Shown here: positions 1 to 5,817 of the stretch, piece by piece
How positions within the stretch are numbered: the first letter of the stretch is position 1
Layout of the letters: each line of letters opens with the position of its first letter
Source of the DNA: Victivallales bacterium
GTDB taxonomy: Bacteria; Verrucomicrobiota; Lentisphaeria; Oligosphaerales; Lenti-02
Assembly: GCA_018648945.1 (NCBI GenBank)
Contig: JABGQJ010000486.1
Coordinates: forward strand, 1-6,038
Direction: 5' to 3'
DNA length: 6,038 nucleotides
Program-made: the position numbers and the translations under genes
Notes under the pieces: model-generated
Databases searched by the model: none
Seen by the model: the letters and a program-made list of their open reading frames with translations, nothing else
Told to the model about the DNA's origin: nothing

Positions 1-1
1 C

Positions 2-154
2 GAGAAGATCGTCACCAGCCAGGGCTTGGTGTTCCGGGACACGGAACTGGGCCAGACCGTGATCATGCAGCGATACGTGTGCCCCTTCGACGAGGAGGAC
101 ATCGTCTACGTGGCCACCTCTCTGCGCGATCTGCGCTGCGTCTACCTACGCTAG
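2..154 (+). CDS. C-terminal end of an unidentified protein (5' truncated)
   Basis: An open frame enters from the left edge and gives 50 residues before a TAG stop at 152-154. The fragment reads EKIVTSQGLVFRDTE at its start and ends RDLRCVYLR. Its composition is that of a soluble protein, mixed charged and hydrophobic, with several short strand-like stretches and no membrane segment. Codons end mostly in G or C, like the other genes here, which supports it as real coding sequence. Its last 9 bases overlap the 3' end of the kinase gene on the opposite strand. I do not recognise the family from so short a tail and assign no function. The part upstream of the window is needed to identify it. Confidence 0.6.
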   Translation, partial: EKIVTSQGLVFRDTELGQTVIMQRYVCPFDEEDIVYVATSLRDLRCVYLR

Positions 155-1384
155 ACCCAGATACGGCTGACCGTCCGAATCCAGGATGGCCGGCCCCTCG
201 GTGCCGTCGCCGATGGGGAAGAGCACGCGGAATGTGGTGCCTTCGCCGGGCGTGGTTCTGACGTTGAGGTAGGCGTGGTGGGCGTGCACGATGCCAGTGA
301 CCGCCGCCAGTCCCAGGCCTCGACCGAGGCCCTTCGTGGTCACGAAGGGGTCGAACATCCGGCGAACGGTCCCGGGTTCCATGCCGCTGCCCGTATCAGA
401 CACCCGCAACTCCACATACGTCCCCTCGGGGATCGACGACGCCGTTACCGTGTCGGTCAGCGCGCCTGGTCGCACCTCCTCCTGTTCGACGGTGATGGTG
501 ACCCGCCCCGCTTTGGGGGAGATGGCCTCGGACGCATTGGTGATCAGATTGGCTACCAACTGATGGATCTGGCTGGCATCGGCGGTGACCTTGGGCACAT
601 GGTCGCCAAACTCGAAGACGACCTTCACGGCCGAACGGGTGGAGGAATCGAGCAACTCGCGCACTTCGCCGATCACCGCCGGGATGTCCAGCGGTGCGAT
701 GTGGCAAGCCCCACCACCCGCGTAGTCGCGAATCTGCTGGCTGATTCTGGCGGCACGATGGATGGCGTCGTTGATGGCCGTGACGCTGCTCTGCATCTCG
801 GAGTCGGCCGGCAGATCGTAGCCGATCAGGGCTGCGTTGCCGGAGATGGTGGTGAGGATGTTGTTGAACTGGTGGGCCATACCAGCGGCCATGATCCCCA
901 GGCTCTCCAGCTTCTGCGTCTGCTGCAAGGCCTCCTTGACCCGCACTTCCTGGGCCGCCATCCGAGCCCCCGCCGCGAATACATGCCAGATATACACCGT
1001 GGCCGCAAAACCAATCAGCGTGGGCACGAACCATGGGTAGTCGAGCAGCCAGGCGATGAAGAAGTTGGCCGAGATCCAGCCGAGATCCACCATGGCCCGG
1101 ACAAACTGCTGCATGGCGACCCAGAAGAAGAGGAGGCTTAGGGGGACCACGTGCCAGTCGTGCCAACGGTGGAACATGATCAGAGTCAGAATGCAGGACG
1201 CGAAGGCCACATTGGCCCCGAACAGCACAAAAAAGGCATGGTCCTGGTACTGCAGGATGCAGATCCCGACCAGCAACAGGCCGAGGAAGATCACGATCGT
1301 CGTCAGTTTCATCTCGCCGTCATCGGGCAAGCAACTGGCCAGCGCAGGGGAGGATGCCTCGGCGTCAGGTGGCTTGGTGCTCAT
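146..1384 (-). CDS. Membrane-bound sensor histidine kinase (HxFNN/NtrB-like class)
   Basis: A 412-residue sensor kinase that should autophosphorylate on His and pass the phosphate to a response regulator. Four hydrophobic segments (about residues 27-46, 51-71, 79-101 and 119-139) form a membrane input region with short loops, so there is no large periplasmic sensor. A linker of about 20 residues leads to the H-box, KLESLGIMAAGMAHQFNNIL (158-177), with phospho-acceptor H171. The ATP-binding domain shows an N-box (N279 and N283 in LVANLITNASEAI), a G1 box DTGSGM (330-335), an F-box MFDPFVTTK (343-351) and a G2 box GRGLGLA (354-360). It ends with a short tail and has no receiver domain. The start is set by AGGAGAG (1393-1399) placed 8 nt before this ATG; an upstream in-frame ATG at 1468 lacks such support. 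The residue after H171 is Gln where Asp or Glu is usual. No response regulator lies in the window, so the signal and target are unknown. Confidence 0.92.
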   Translation of the reverse strand: MSTKPPDAEASSPALASCLPDDGEMKLTTIVIFLGLLLVGICILQYQDHAFFVLFGANVAFASCILTLIMFHRWHDWHVVPLSLLFFWVAMQQFVRAMVDLGWISANFFIAWLLDYPWFVPTLIGFAATVYIWHVFAAGARMAAQEVRVKEALQQTQKLESLGIMAAGMAHQFNNILTTISGNAALIGYDLPADSEMQSSVTAINDAIHRAARISQQIRDYAGGGACHIAPLDIPAVIGEVRELLDSSTRSAVKVVFEFGDHVPKVTADASQIHQLVANLITNASEAISPKAGRVTITVEQEEVRPGALTDTVTASSIPEGTYVELRVSDTGSGMEPGTVRRMFDPFVTTKGLGRGLGLAAVTGIVHAHHAYLNVRTTPGEGTTFRVLFPIGDGTEGPAILDSDGQPYLGLA

Positions 1385-1439
1385 CGGGGCAACTCTCCTG
1401 GGAAAGAATGGACCACATCCTGCCGAGCAGTTCGTTCCG

Positions 1440-1468
1440 ACTATGCCTCTCCGGCTCCCCAGATGCAA
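1440..1468 (-). promoter_or_regulatory. Weak candidate promoter for the histidine kinase gene
   Basis: On the minus strand, TTGCAT (1463-1468) and CATAGT (1440-1445) are separated by 17 nt. They match the sigma-70 consensus at 3 of 6 and 4 of 6 positions. The placement would give a leader of about 50 nt before the kinase start at 1384. The match is poor enough that chance is a real alternative. Confidence 0.25.
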
Positions 1469-1495
1469 CTCGCGGTATCCTCGCCGCGCGTTTTC

Positions 1496-1523
1496 TTGAC
1501 AGGCCCCGACAGGTGACTATGCT
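1496..1523 (+). promoter_or_regulatory. Sigma-70-like promoter upstream of dapL
   Basis: A perfect TTGACA (1496-1501) is followed after 16 nt by TATGCT (1518-1523), which matches the -10 consensus at 4 of 6 positions. Transcription would begin near 1530, leaving a leader of about 60 nt before the dapL start at 1593. The site lies in the divergent region between the kinase gene and dapL, where a promoter is expected. It also overlaps no coding sequence. Confidence 0.55.
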
Positions 1524-1541
1524 GTGTGGGTTATTTTGCTT

Positions 1542-1565
1542 GAGGTATGGGCAGCTCCCATCCTC
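1542..1565 (+). other. Hairpin in the dapL mRNA leader
   Basis: Bases 1542-1545 and 1547-1551 pair with 1562-1565 and 1557-1561, giving 9 base pairs with one bulged T (1546) and a 5-nt loop CAGCT. It falls between the predicted transcription start (about 1530) and the ribosome binding site (1582-1587). No T-tract follows, so it is not an intrinsic terminator. It could be a stabilising 5' stem or a regulator's binding site. I do not recognise a known riboswitch class. Confidence 0.35.
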
Positions 1566-1592
1566 GCTTACTACCGACCACAAGGAGAATGT

Positions 1593-2807
1593 ATGGTCGC
1601 GCGCAACAGCAATATCGCCAAGCTTCCCGGAGGCTACCTCTTCCCCGAGATCAACCGCCGCAAGAAAGCCTGCCAGGAGAAGAACCCGGACGCCAAGATC
1701 ATCAGCCTCGGGGTCGGCAACACGACCGAGCCGCTGATGCGCCATATCACCGAGGGACTGGCCAAGGCCGCAGCCGGCCTCGGCACCGGCAAAGGGTACT
1801 CAGGATACGGTGACGAACAGGGCTTCGACGCCCTGCGGGGCGCCATCGCTGACAAGCTCTACAAGGGCATCGTCGATCCGGACGAGGTGCTGGCCAGTGA
1901 CGGGGCCAAGTGCGACATCGGGCGCCTCCAACTGCTCTTCGGGGCCGACGCGTCGGTCGCCGTGCAGGATCCCTCGTACCCAGTCTACGTGGATGGTTCC
2001 GTGATCATTGGGGCCAGCGGCGCCTTCGACGAAACGACCAAGCAATTCGACGGCATCCACTACATGCCCTGCCTGCCGGAGAACCAGTTCTTCCCCGACC
2101 TGAAGGCCTTGCCCCGCACCGACCTCATCTACTTCTGCAGCCCCAATAACCCCACCGGGGCAGTCGCGACCAGAACCCAGCTCAAGAGCCTGGTGGATTT
2201 CGCCCTGGCGAACCGCTCCATCATCATCTTCGACTCGGCCTATAGCGAGTACATCAGCGACCCCGAATTGCCCCGCTCCATCTTCGAGATCGAGGGTGCC
2301 CGGCAGTGCGCCATCGAGGTCAGCTCCTTCTCCAAGCCGGTGGGCTTCACCGGCCTGCGCCTAGGCTGGACCGTCTGCCCGAAGGAACTGACCTTCGACG
2401 ATGGGTCGCCGGTGCTGAAGGACTGGAACCGCATCATGACCACCGTCTTCAACGGGGCCTCCAACCTCGTGCAACGCGGCGGACTTGCCGCTCTGGACGA
2501 CCTGGGCCTGGACGAGATGCAGAAGACCGTCTCCTTCTACATGGAGAACGCCGCGATCATCAAGCAGTGCCTGGGCGACATGGGCATCGAGCTGTACGGA
2601 GGCACCAACGCCCCCTACATCTGGACTCGCTTCCCAGGCCAGAAGTCCTGGGATGTGTTCGAGCGCATCCTCGAGGAGGCCTTCGTGGTCACGACCCCCG
2701 GTTCCGGCTTTGGCCCGGCTGGCGAAGGCTTCGTCCGCTTCAGCGCCTTCGGTCATCGGGACGAGGTCATCGAGGCCACCAAGCGGCTCCAGAAACTGAA
2801 GATCTAG
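1593..2807 (+). CDS. dapL: LL-diaminopimelate aminotransferase
   Basis: This cytosolic PLP enzyme of fold type I converts L-tetrahydrodipicolinate and glutamate to LL-2,6-diaminopimelate and 2-oxoglutarate. In one step it replaces the acylated DapD/aminotransferase/DapE route to lysine and peptidoglycan. The 404 residues are close to the usual length and collinear with plant and chlamydial DapL. Landmarks are LPGGYLFPEI (11-20), GNTTEPL (42-48), GYGDEQG (71-77), SDGAKCD (102-108), QDPSYPVYVD (125-134), the cofactor-site CSPNNPTGA (182-190), FDSAY (213-217), the Schiff-base lysine K248 in SSFSKPVGFTG, and the substrate-carboxylate arginine R382 in GFVRFSAFGHR. Asn43 replaces the Asp common in GDTTEP. 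The start is chosen because AAGGAG (1582-1587) sits 5 nt upstream and the N-terminus aligns there. A GTG further upstream at 1524 would overlap the promoter. A small membrane protein gene follows after 4 nt, probably in the same transcript. Confidence 0.95.
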   Translation: MVARNSNIAKLPGGYLFPEINRRKKACQEKNPDAKIISLGVGNTTEPLMRHITEGLAKAAAGLGTGKGYSGYGDEQGFDALRGAIADKLYKGIVDPDEVLASDGAKCDIGRLQLLFGADASVAVQDPSYPVYVDGSVIIGASGAFDETTKQFDGIHYMPCLPENQFFPDLKALPRTDLIYFCSPNNPTGAVATRTQLKSLVDFALANRSIIIFDSAYSEYISDPELPRSIFEIEGARQCAIEVSSFSKPVGFTGLRLGWTVCPKELTFDDGSPVLKDWNRIMTTVFNGASNLVQRGGLAALDDLGLDEMQKTVSFYMENAAIIKQCLGDMGIELYGGTNAPYIWTRFPGQKSWDVFERILEEAFVVTTPGSGFGPAGEGFVRFSAFGHRDEVIEATKRLQKLKI

Positions 2808-2811
2808 CCTG

Positions 2812-3267
2812 ATGGGTTCCCTGGAATCTGGACCTCAAGATCAGTGGACCACCAGCCGCGTTCTGCGGCTGGTGGTGCCACCACTAGTCGTTTTGCTGGT
2901 GGCCCTGGCGCTCCGCGAGAAGGCGCCACCTCCCGACCCATCGGCCCCGCCCCCGTCGCATGGCACGATGATGGGACCCGTTCCCGAGTCCGCGCCCAAG
3001 GCCCGCATTCTCCTCTTTGCCAAGGATGCCGCCACGCGGGCGGTAGCCCTCCGGGCGCGGGTGAACGCCGGGATCGAGGTCGTCCCCGTTCCCAAGTCCG
3101 ACCGGGAGCGGTTGGCTAAGCAATACGGCATCGACCAGCTTCCTGCCGTGGTTATCGAGCAACCGGACGGGAAGCGAAGCGTCCACGCAGCTGGCGATGC
3201 CGCTCTGTCGGCCGTGGTCGAGCAATGCCGCAAGCTGGGACTGCCGCTGGCCGAAGCGGAGCACTAG
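2812..3267 (+). CDS. Membrane-anchored thioredoxin-fold-like protein lacking CXXC
   Basis: A 151-residue protein with three parts. A hydrophobic segment at about residues 17-34 is a single membrane anchor or uncleaved signal. A Pro-rich linker covers about 38-62. The C-terminal domain, about 64-142, resembles a thioredoxin fold: a first strand ARILLFA, a second strand IEVVPVP, then a helix and YGIDQLPAVVIEQPDG, which looks like the thioredoxin cis-proline turn (P111) and the following strand. The expected CXXC after the first strand is absent (KDAATR, 71-76). The only cysteine is C139 near the end, so classical disulfide exchange is unlikely. The domain probably faces the periplasm or cell exterior. 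The ATG lies 4 nt after the dapL stop without a clear Shine-Dalgarno, which suggests translational coupling to dapL. The family call rests on pattern, not a profile match. The open frame itself is well supported by codon use. Confidence 0.65.
   Translation: MGSLESGPQDQWTTSRVLRLVVPPLVVLLVALALREKAPPPDPSAPPPSHGTMMGPVPESAPKARILLFAKDAATRAVALRARVNAGIEVVPVPKSDRERLAKQYGIDQLPAVVIEQPDGKRSVHAAGDAALSAVVEQCRKLGLPLAEAEH
2848..2876 (+). repeat. Perfect 12-bp inverted repeat (hairpin) inside the gene after dapL
   Basis: ACCACCAGCCGC (2848-2859) is exactly complementary to GCGGCTGGTGGT (2865-2876) around the 5-nt loop GTTCT. It covers codons 13-22 of the small membrane protein and starts 41 nt after the dapL stop. 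Two further segments can compete with it: GCCACCA (2877-2883) pairs with TGGTGGC (2897-2903), and the first arm can also pair with GCTGGTGG (2895-2902). No run of T follows immediately, so it is not a standard intrinsic terminator. It could protect the 3' end of a dapL transcript or slow translation into the downstream gene. Both roles are inference. Confidence 0.6.
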
Positions 3268-3306
3268 CCCAATCCCGTCCGTGCAGACTGAGAGCCCCCC
3301 AGCCCG

Positions 3307-3334
3307 TTGCCAGGCGTTGGGCATGGCGTATAGT
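3307..3334 (+). promoter_or_regulatory. Sigma-70-like promoter upstream of the M55 peptidase gene
   Basis: TTGCCA (3307-3312) and TATAGT (3329-3334) each match the consensus at 5 of 6 positions and are 16 nt apart. The predicted start near 3341 gives a leader of about 47 nt to the ATG at 3388. The site lies in the 120-bp spacer after the thioredoxin-like gene. The peptidase can therefore be transcribed independently of dapL. Confidence 0.5.
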
Positions 3335-3387
3335 TGAGCAGGCGCGGGTGCCGAAGCGAAAACCCACAGTCCAGAGGACAGGATCTC

Positions 3388-4179
3388 ATGAACGTCTATA
3401 TCTTCGTCGATATGGAAGGCATCAGTGGCGTCTCCAACAGTGAGTTCGTCATGACCTCCGGACGGCACTACGCCGAGTCTCGCCGGTACTACACCGACGA
3501 TCTCAACGCCTGCGTGCGCGGCTGCTTTGCCGGCGGCGCACAGGCGGTGATCGCGCGCGATGGCCATGGCGGTGGCGACCACTTCCTGTGGAGCGACGTC
3601 CATCCCCGCGCGGAAATCGTCCAGGGCGCCACCGGCACCACCCGCATGGTGGGCCTGGACGAGTGCGGCGCGCTGATTCTGCTTGGCTACCACGCGATGG
3701 CGGGCACCCCGGGCGCCTTGCTCGAACACACCTATTCCTCCGCCTCGATTCAGAACATGTGGCTGAACGGGCGACGGGCCGGCGAGCTGGCGTTCGATGC
3801 CGGAATCGCCGCCGACCGGGACATTCCAACCATCATGGTCAGTGGCGACGATCACGTCTGCCGCGAAGCCGCCGACTGGATTCCGGGCGTGGTGACCTGC
3901 GAGGTGAAGAAGGGCCTGACCTGCCAGGCTGCGCGTCTGCTGCCGCGTCCAGTGGCCCACGAACTCATCGAGGACCGCGCCGCCACCGCCGTGGCCAAGG
4001 CCATCCGGGGCGAGATTGCCCCCATGCCCGTGGAACGCCCCGTGACCATCCGCCGCGAGATGATGGAACGCAAGGGAATCCCCGCCGCCGGCAGCTCCCC
4101 CAATCTGCAAATCATCGACGGTCGCACCTACGAATACACCGCCGACACCGTGGAGAAGGCCTTCTTCGGTCTCTGCTAG
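3388..4179 (+). CDS. D-aminopeptidase of peptidase family M55 (DppA-like)
   Basis: A 263-residue cytosolic zinc peptidase. Its best-studied relative, Bacillus subtilis DppA, removes N-terminal D-amino acids from short peptides such as D-Ala-D-Ala and assembles as a decamer. The N-terminus NVYIFVDMEGISGV supplies the metal ligands D8 and E10. Other predicted ligands are H60 in RDGHGGG, H102 in LGYHAM and E133 in RAGELAF. H114 in LLEHTYSS is the likely catalytic histidine of this family. All lie at or within two residues of the DppA positions, and length is normal (about 265-275), so the enzyme looks intact. The start is chosen because GAGGA (3374-3378) is 9 nt upstream and the family begins exactly at this strand; an in-frame ATG at 3334 overlaps the promoter. 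No peptide transporter genes are visible, so whether it serves uptake or cell-wall peptide recycling is open. The gene ends within CTAG shared with lipA on the other strand. Confidence 0.9.
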   Translation: MNVYIFVDMEGISGVSNSEFVMTSGRHYAESRRYYTDDLNACVRGCFAGGAQAVIARDGHGGGDHFLWSDVHPRAEIVQGATGTTRMVGLDECGALILLGYHAMAGTPGALLEHTYSSASIQNMWLNGRRAGELAFDAGIAADRDIPTIMVSGDDHVCREAADWIPGVVTCEVKKGLTCQAARLLPRPVAHELIEDRAATAVAKAIRGEIAPMPVERPVTIRREMMERKGIPAAGSSPNLQIIDGRTYEYTADTVEKAFFGLC

Positions 4180-5066
4180 CCTGCCTGCCCGGCGGCCTGC
4201 TCGGCAAGGTATGAACTGCGCACAAGCGGGCCGCTGAGCACGGCCGCAAAGCCGAACTCCTCGCGGGCCACGCGGCCCCATTCGTCGAACTCCTCGGGGG
4301 GGACGTAGCGATCCAGTGGCCAATGGTCGGTGGAGGGCGGCAAGTACTGGCCCAGCGTGAGAATCTGCACGCCCGCCCCACGCAGATCAGCGAGGGCCTG
4401 ACGCAGTTCGTCGGGCGTCTCGCCCAGGCCAAGCATGAGCCCGGATTTGGTCTTGATGCCCAGCACGGCCCCCCGTTGGCTCGCATGGGCGAGGACGGCC
4501 AGACTGCGCTCGTAGGTGGCATGGCTGCGAATCTCAGGCGTTAGCCTGGCGACGGTCTCCAAGTTGTGATTGAATACGTCGGGGCCGGCACCCATGACAA
4601 TATCGACGGCCGTGAGGTCACCGCCGAAATCGGAGGGAAGCACTTCGATTCCCACGGTGGGATCCTGCTCGCGGACGGCCCGAATCGTGGCGGCGATGTG
4701 GGCAGCACCACCGTCGGCCAGGTCGTCGCGGGTCACACAAGTGATCACCGCAAAGCGCAGACCAAGACGCTTGACTGCCTCCGCCACATGCACGGGCTCC
4801 TCCGGATCCACCGGCAGAGGCGCACCGTGGTTGACCGCACAGAACCGGCAGTTGCGCGTGCAGGTGTCGCCCAAGACCATGAAGGTGGCGGCCTTCTGCT
4901 TCCAGCACTCGCAAAGGTTCGGGCAGTTGGCGCCTTCGCACACGGTGTGCAGGTTCAGACTGCGCAAAAGCTGGCGGACCTCGTTGCGAGGGCGCGCTCC
5001 GCTCAGGCTGACCCGCAGCCAGGCGGGGAGGCGGGGTTTTCCGGGATCCTGTGCGGGGGTGGACAT
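4176..5066 (-). CDS. lipA: Lipoyl synthase
   Basis: This radical SAM enzyme inserts two sulfur atoms at C6 and C8 of octanoyl groups attached to lipoyl domains (E2 subunits of 2-oxoacid dehydrogenases, GcvH), completing lipoate assembly after LipB. In 296 residues it has both cluster motifs: the auxiliary cluster C43-x4-C48-x5-C54 in CEGANCPNLCEC, and the radical SAM C69-x3-C73-x2-C76 in CTRNCRFC. The C-terminal RSSY (283-286) supplies the serine ligand of the auxiliary cluster. TCVTRDDLADGG, FNHNLETV and KSGLMLGLGE are also typical. The start is supported by AAGGAA (5073-5078) 6 nt upstream; an ATG at 5186 would read through the divergent promoter region. The N-terminus is short compared with the E. 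coli enzyme (321 residues) but all catalytic parts are present. No lipB lies in the window. The gene is convergent with the M55 peptidase gene and divergent from the phosphatase gene. Confidence 0.97.
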   Translation of the reverse strand: MSTPAQDPGKPRLPAWLRVSLSGARPRNEVRQLLRSLNLHTVCEGANCPNLCECWKQKAATFMVLGDTCTRNCRFCAVNHGAPLPVDPEEPVHVAEAVKRLGLRFAVITCVTRDDLADGGAAHIAATIRAVREQDPTVGIEVLPSDFGGDLTAVDIVMGAGPDVFNHNLETVARLTPEIRSHATYERSLAVLAHASQRGAVLGIKTKSGLMLGLGETPDELRQALADLRGAGVQILTLGQYLPPSTDHWPLDRYVPPEEFDEWGRVAREEFGFAAVLSGPLVRSSYLAEQAAGQAG

Positions 5067-5108
5067 CGGGAATTCCTTGCAGTTGGGGAAACCGGAAATG
5101 TAGCTGTT

Positions 5109-5117
5109 GGGGGGGGG
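5109..5117 (+). repeat. G9 homopolymer run in the lipA/phosphatase intergenic region
   Basis: Nine consecutive G residues (C9 on the lipA strand) lie 43-51 nt upstream of the lipA start and 21-29 nt upstream of the -35 box of the divergent phosphatase promoter. On the lipA strand the run precedes a possible -10 box TACATT (5097-5102), so it would sit in the promoter spacer if that box is used. No other run of this length was noticed in the window. Confidence 0.8.
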
Positions 5118-5137
5118 CGCTGCCATCGGGCATCGCG

Positions 5138-5166
5138 TTGACAGGGATCGGCCAGCAAGCCATATT
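5138..5166 (+). promoter_or_regulatory. Sigma-70-like promoter upstream of the exported phosphatase gene
   Basis: A perfect TTGACA (5138-5143) is followed after 17 nt by CATATT (5161-5166), 4 of 6 matches to the -10 consensus. Transcription would start near 5173, giving a leader of about 24 nt that contains the GAGGA ribosome binding site (5188-5192). The region lies between the divergent lipA and phosphatase starts. Confidence 0.55.
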
Positions 5167-5196
5167 CGCCCTTTGCGACGAACCAAAGAGGATACG

Positions 5197-5817
5197 ATGC
5201 GACGTCACCTGCGCAGACTCACCGTGTATTCACTCCTTGCTGGCGGCCTGTGGGTCGCGGCGGCCGACGACAAATCGGGGAAGCCAAAACGCCCCAAGCA
5301 TTGGGCACAGGCGTTGGCCGCCAAGGGAGTGCCAAACCTGCACAAGGTGAGCGATCAGCTCTACCGGAGCGCCCAGCCCACTGCTGTGGGGATGGCGGAC
5401 CTGAAGGAAATGGGGGTCGAGACAATCCTCACTCTGCGCGCGTTCCACTCCGACCGCGAGGAGATCGGCGAGACCGGACTGGCCTACGAGCACATCTATA
5501 TGAAGGCCTGGCATCCCGAGGAAAAGGAAGTGGTCCGTTTCCTGCAGATCGTGACCAACCCCAAACGGCAACCAGTGCTCCTCCATTGCCGACACGGGGC
5601 CGACCGCACAGGCACCATGTGTGCGCTCTACCGGATGCTGGTCCAAGGCTGGACCAAGGAGGAGGCAGTGCGCGAGATGCGCCAGGGCGGCTTTGGCTTC
5701 CATCGTGTCTTTGTCAACCTGCCCCGCTTCATCGACGCCCTCGACCTGGAGTCCATTCGCAAGCGCGCCGGCCTGCCCAAGCCCCCCAAGCCGGAGCACC
5801 CCGCCAAGAAGCAGTAG
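5197..5817 (+). CDS. Exported dual-specificity/tyrosine-type cysteine phosphatase
   Basis: A 206-residue protein with an N-terminal export signal: basic MRRHLRR, a hydrophobic core VYSLLAGGLWVAAA (about 10-23), and a likely cleavage site near AAA-DD at 23/24. The mature part fits the cysteine-based phosphatase superfamily. LYRSAQPTAVGMADLKEMG (55-73) and TILTLR (76-81) form the early conserved block, and the P-loop HCRHGADRTG (130-139) carries the nucleophile C131 and phosphate-binding R137, as in the HCx5R signature. The loop AWHPEEKE (104-111) probably supplies the general acid, but the residue is not certain. A conserved-looking GGFGFH follows, and the tail is rich in Pro and Lys. GAGGA (5188-5192) lies 4 nt before the ATG; longer in-frame starts overlap the promoter. 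Export implies a periplasmic or extracellular substrate, which could be a phosphoprotein, phosphoinositide or other phosphoester. The substrate cannot be read from sequence, and no partner kinase is adjacent. Confidence 0.85.
   Translation: MRRHLRRLTVYSLLAGGLWVAAADDKSGKPKRPKHWAQALAAKGVPNLHKVSDQLYRSAQPTAVGMADLKEMGVETILTLRAFHSDREEIGETGLAYEHIYMKAWHPEEKEVVRFLQIVTNPKRQPVLLHCRHGADRTGTMCALYRMLVQGWTKEEAVREMRQGGFGFHRVFVNLPRFIDALDLESIRKRAGLPKPPKPEHPAKKQ

Noticed and set aside
275..1141. Plus-strand open frame (288 codons) opposite the histidine kinase
   Set aside because: It is antisense to unmistakable kinase motifs and its product is low-complexity His/Gly/Arg/Asp-rich.
1385..1468. Upstream ATG extension of the kinase by 28 residues
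   Set aside because: The inner ATG at 1384 has AGGAGAG 8 nt away, whereas the extension is Cys/Gly/Arg-rich with no domain match and lacks a good ribosome binding site.
1524..1592. Upstream GTG start for dapL
   Set aside because: It would place the start almost on top of the predicted -10 box. Family alignment and AAGGAG both favour the ATG at 1593.
2848..2876. Intrinsic terminator after dapL
   Set aside because: The stem is strong, but it is followed by GCCACCACTAG and not by a T-run, and it lies inside a plausible coding sequence. I list it as a hairpin of unknown role.
2884..4323. Long minus-strand open frame (479 codons) opposite the M55 gene and part of the small membrane protein gene
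   Set aside because: It lies antisense to a clear family member with intact metal ligands. Its translation is Gly/His/Ala-rich with no recognisable motif, as expected for the complement of GC-rich coding sequence.
4566..5141. Plus-strand open frames opposite lipA
   Set aside because: They are shadows of a gene with complete radical SAM and auxiliary cluster motifs.
5067..5186. Forty-residue N-terminal extension of LipA
   Set aside because: The extension crosses the G9 run and the opposite promoter, and is unlike LipA N-termini. The start at 5066 has AAGGAA at 6 nt.
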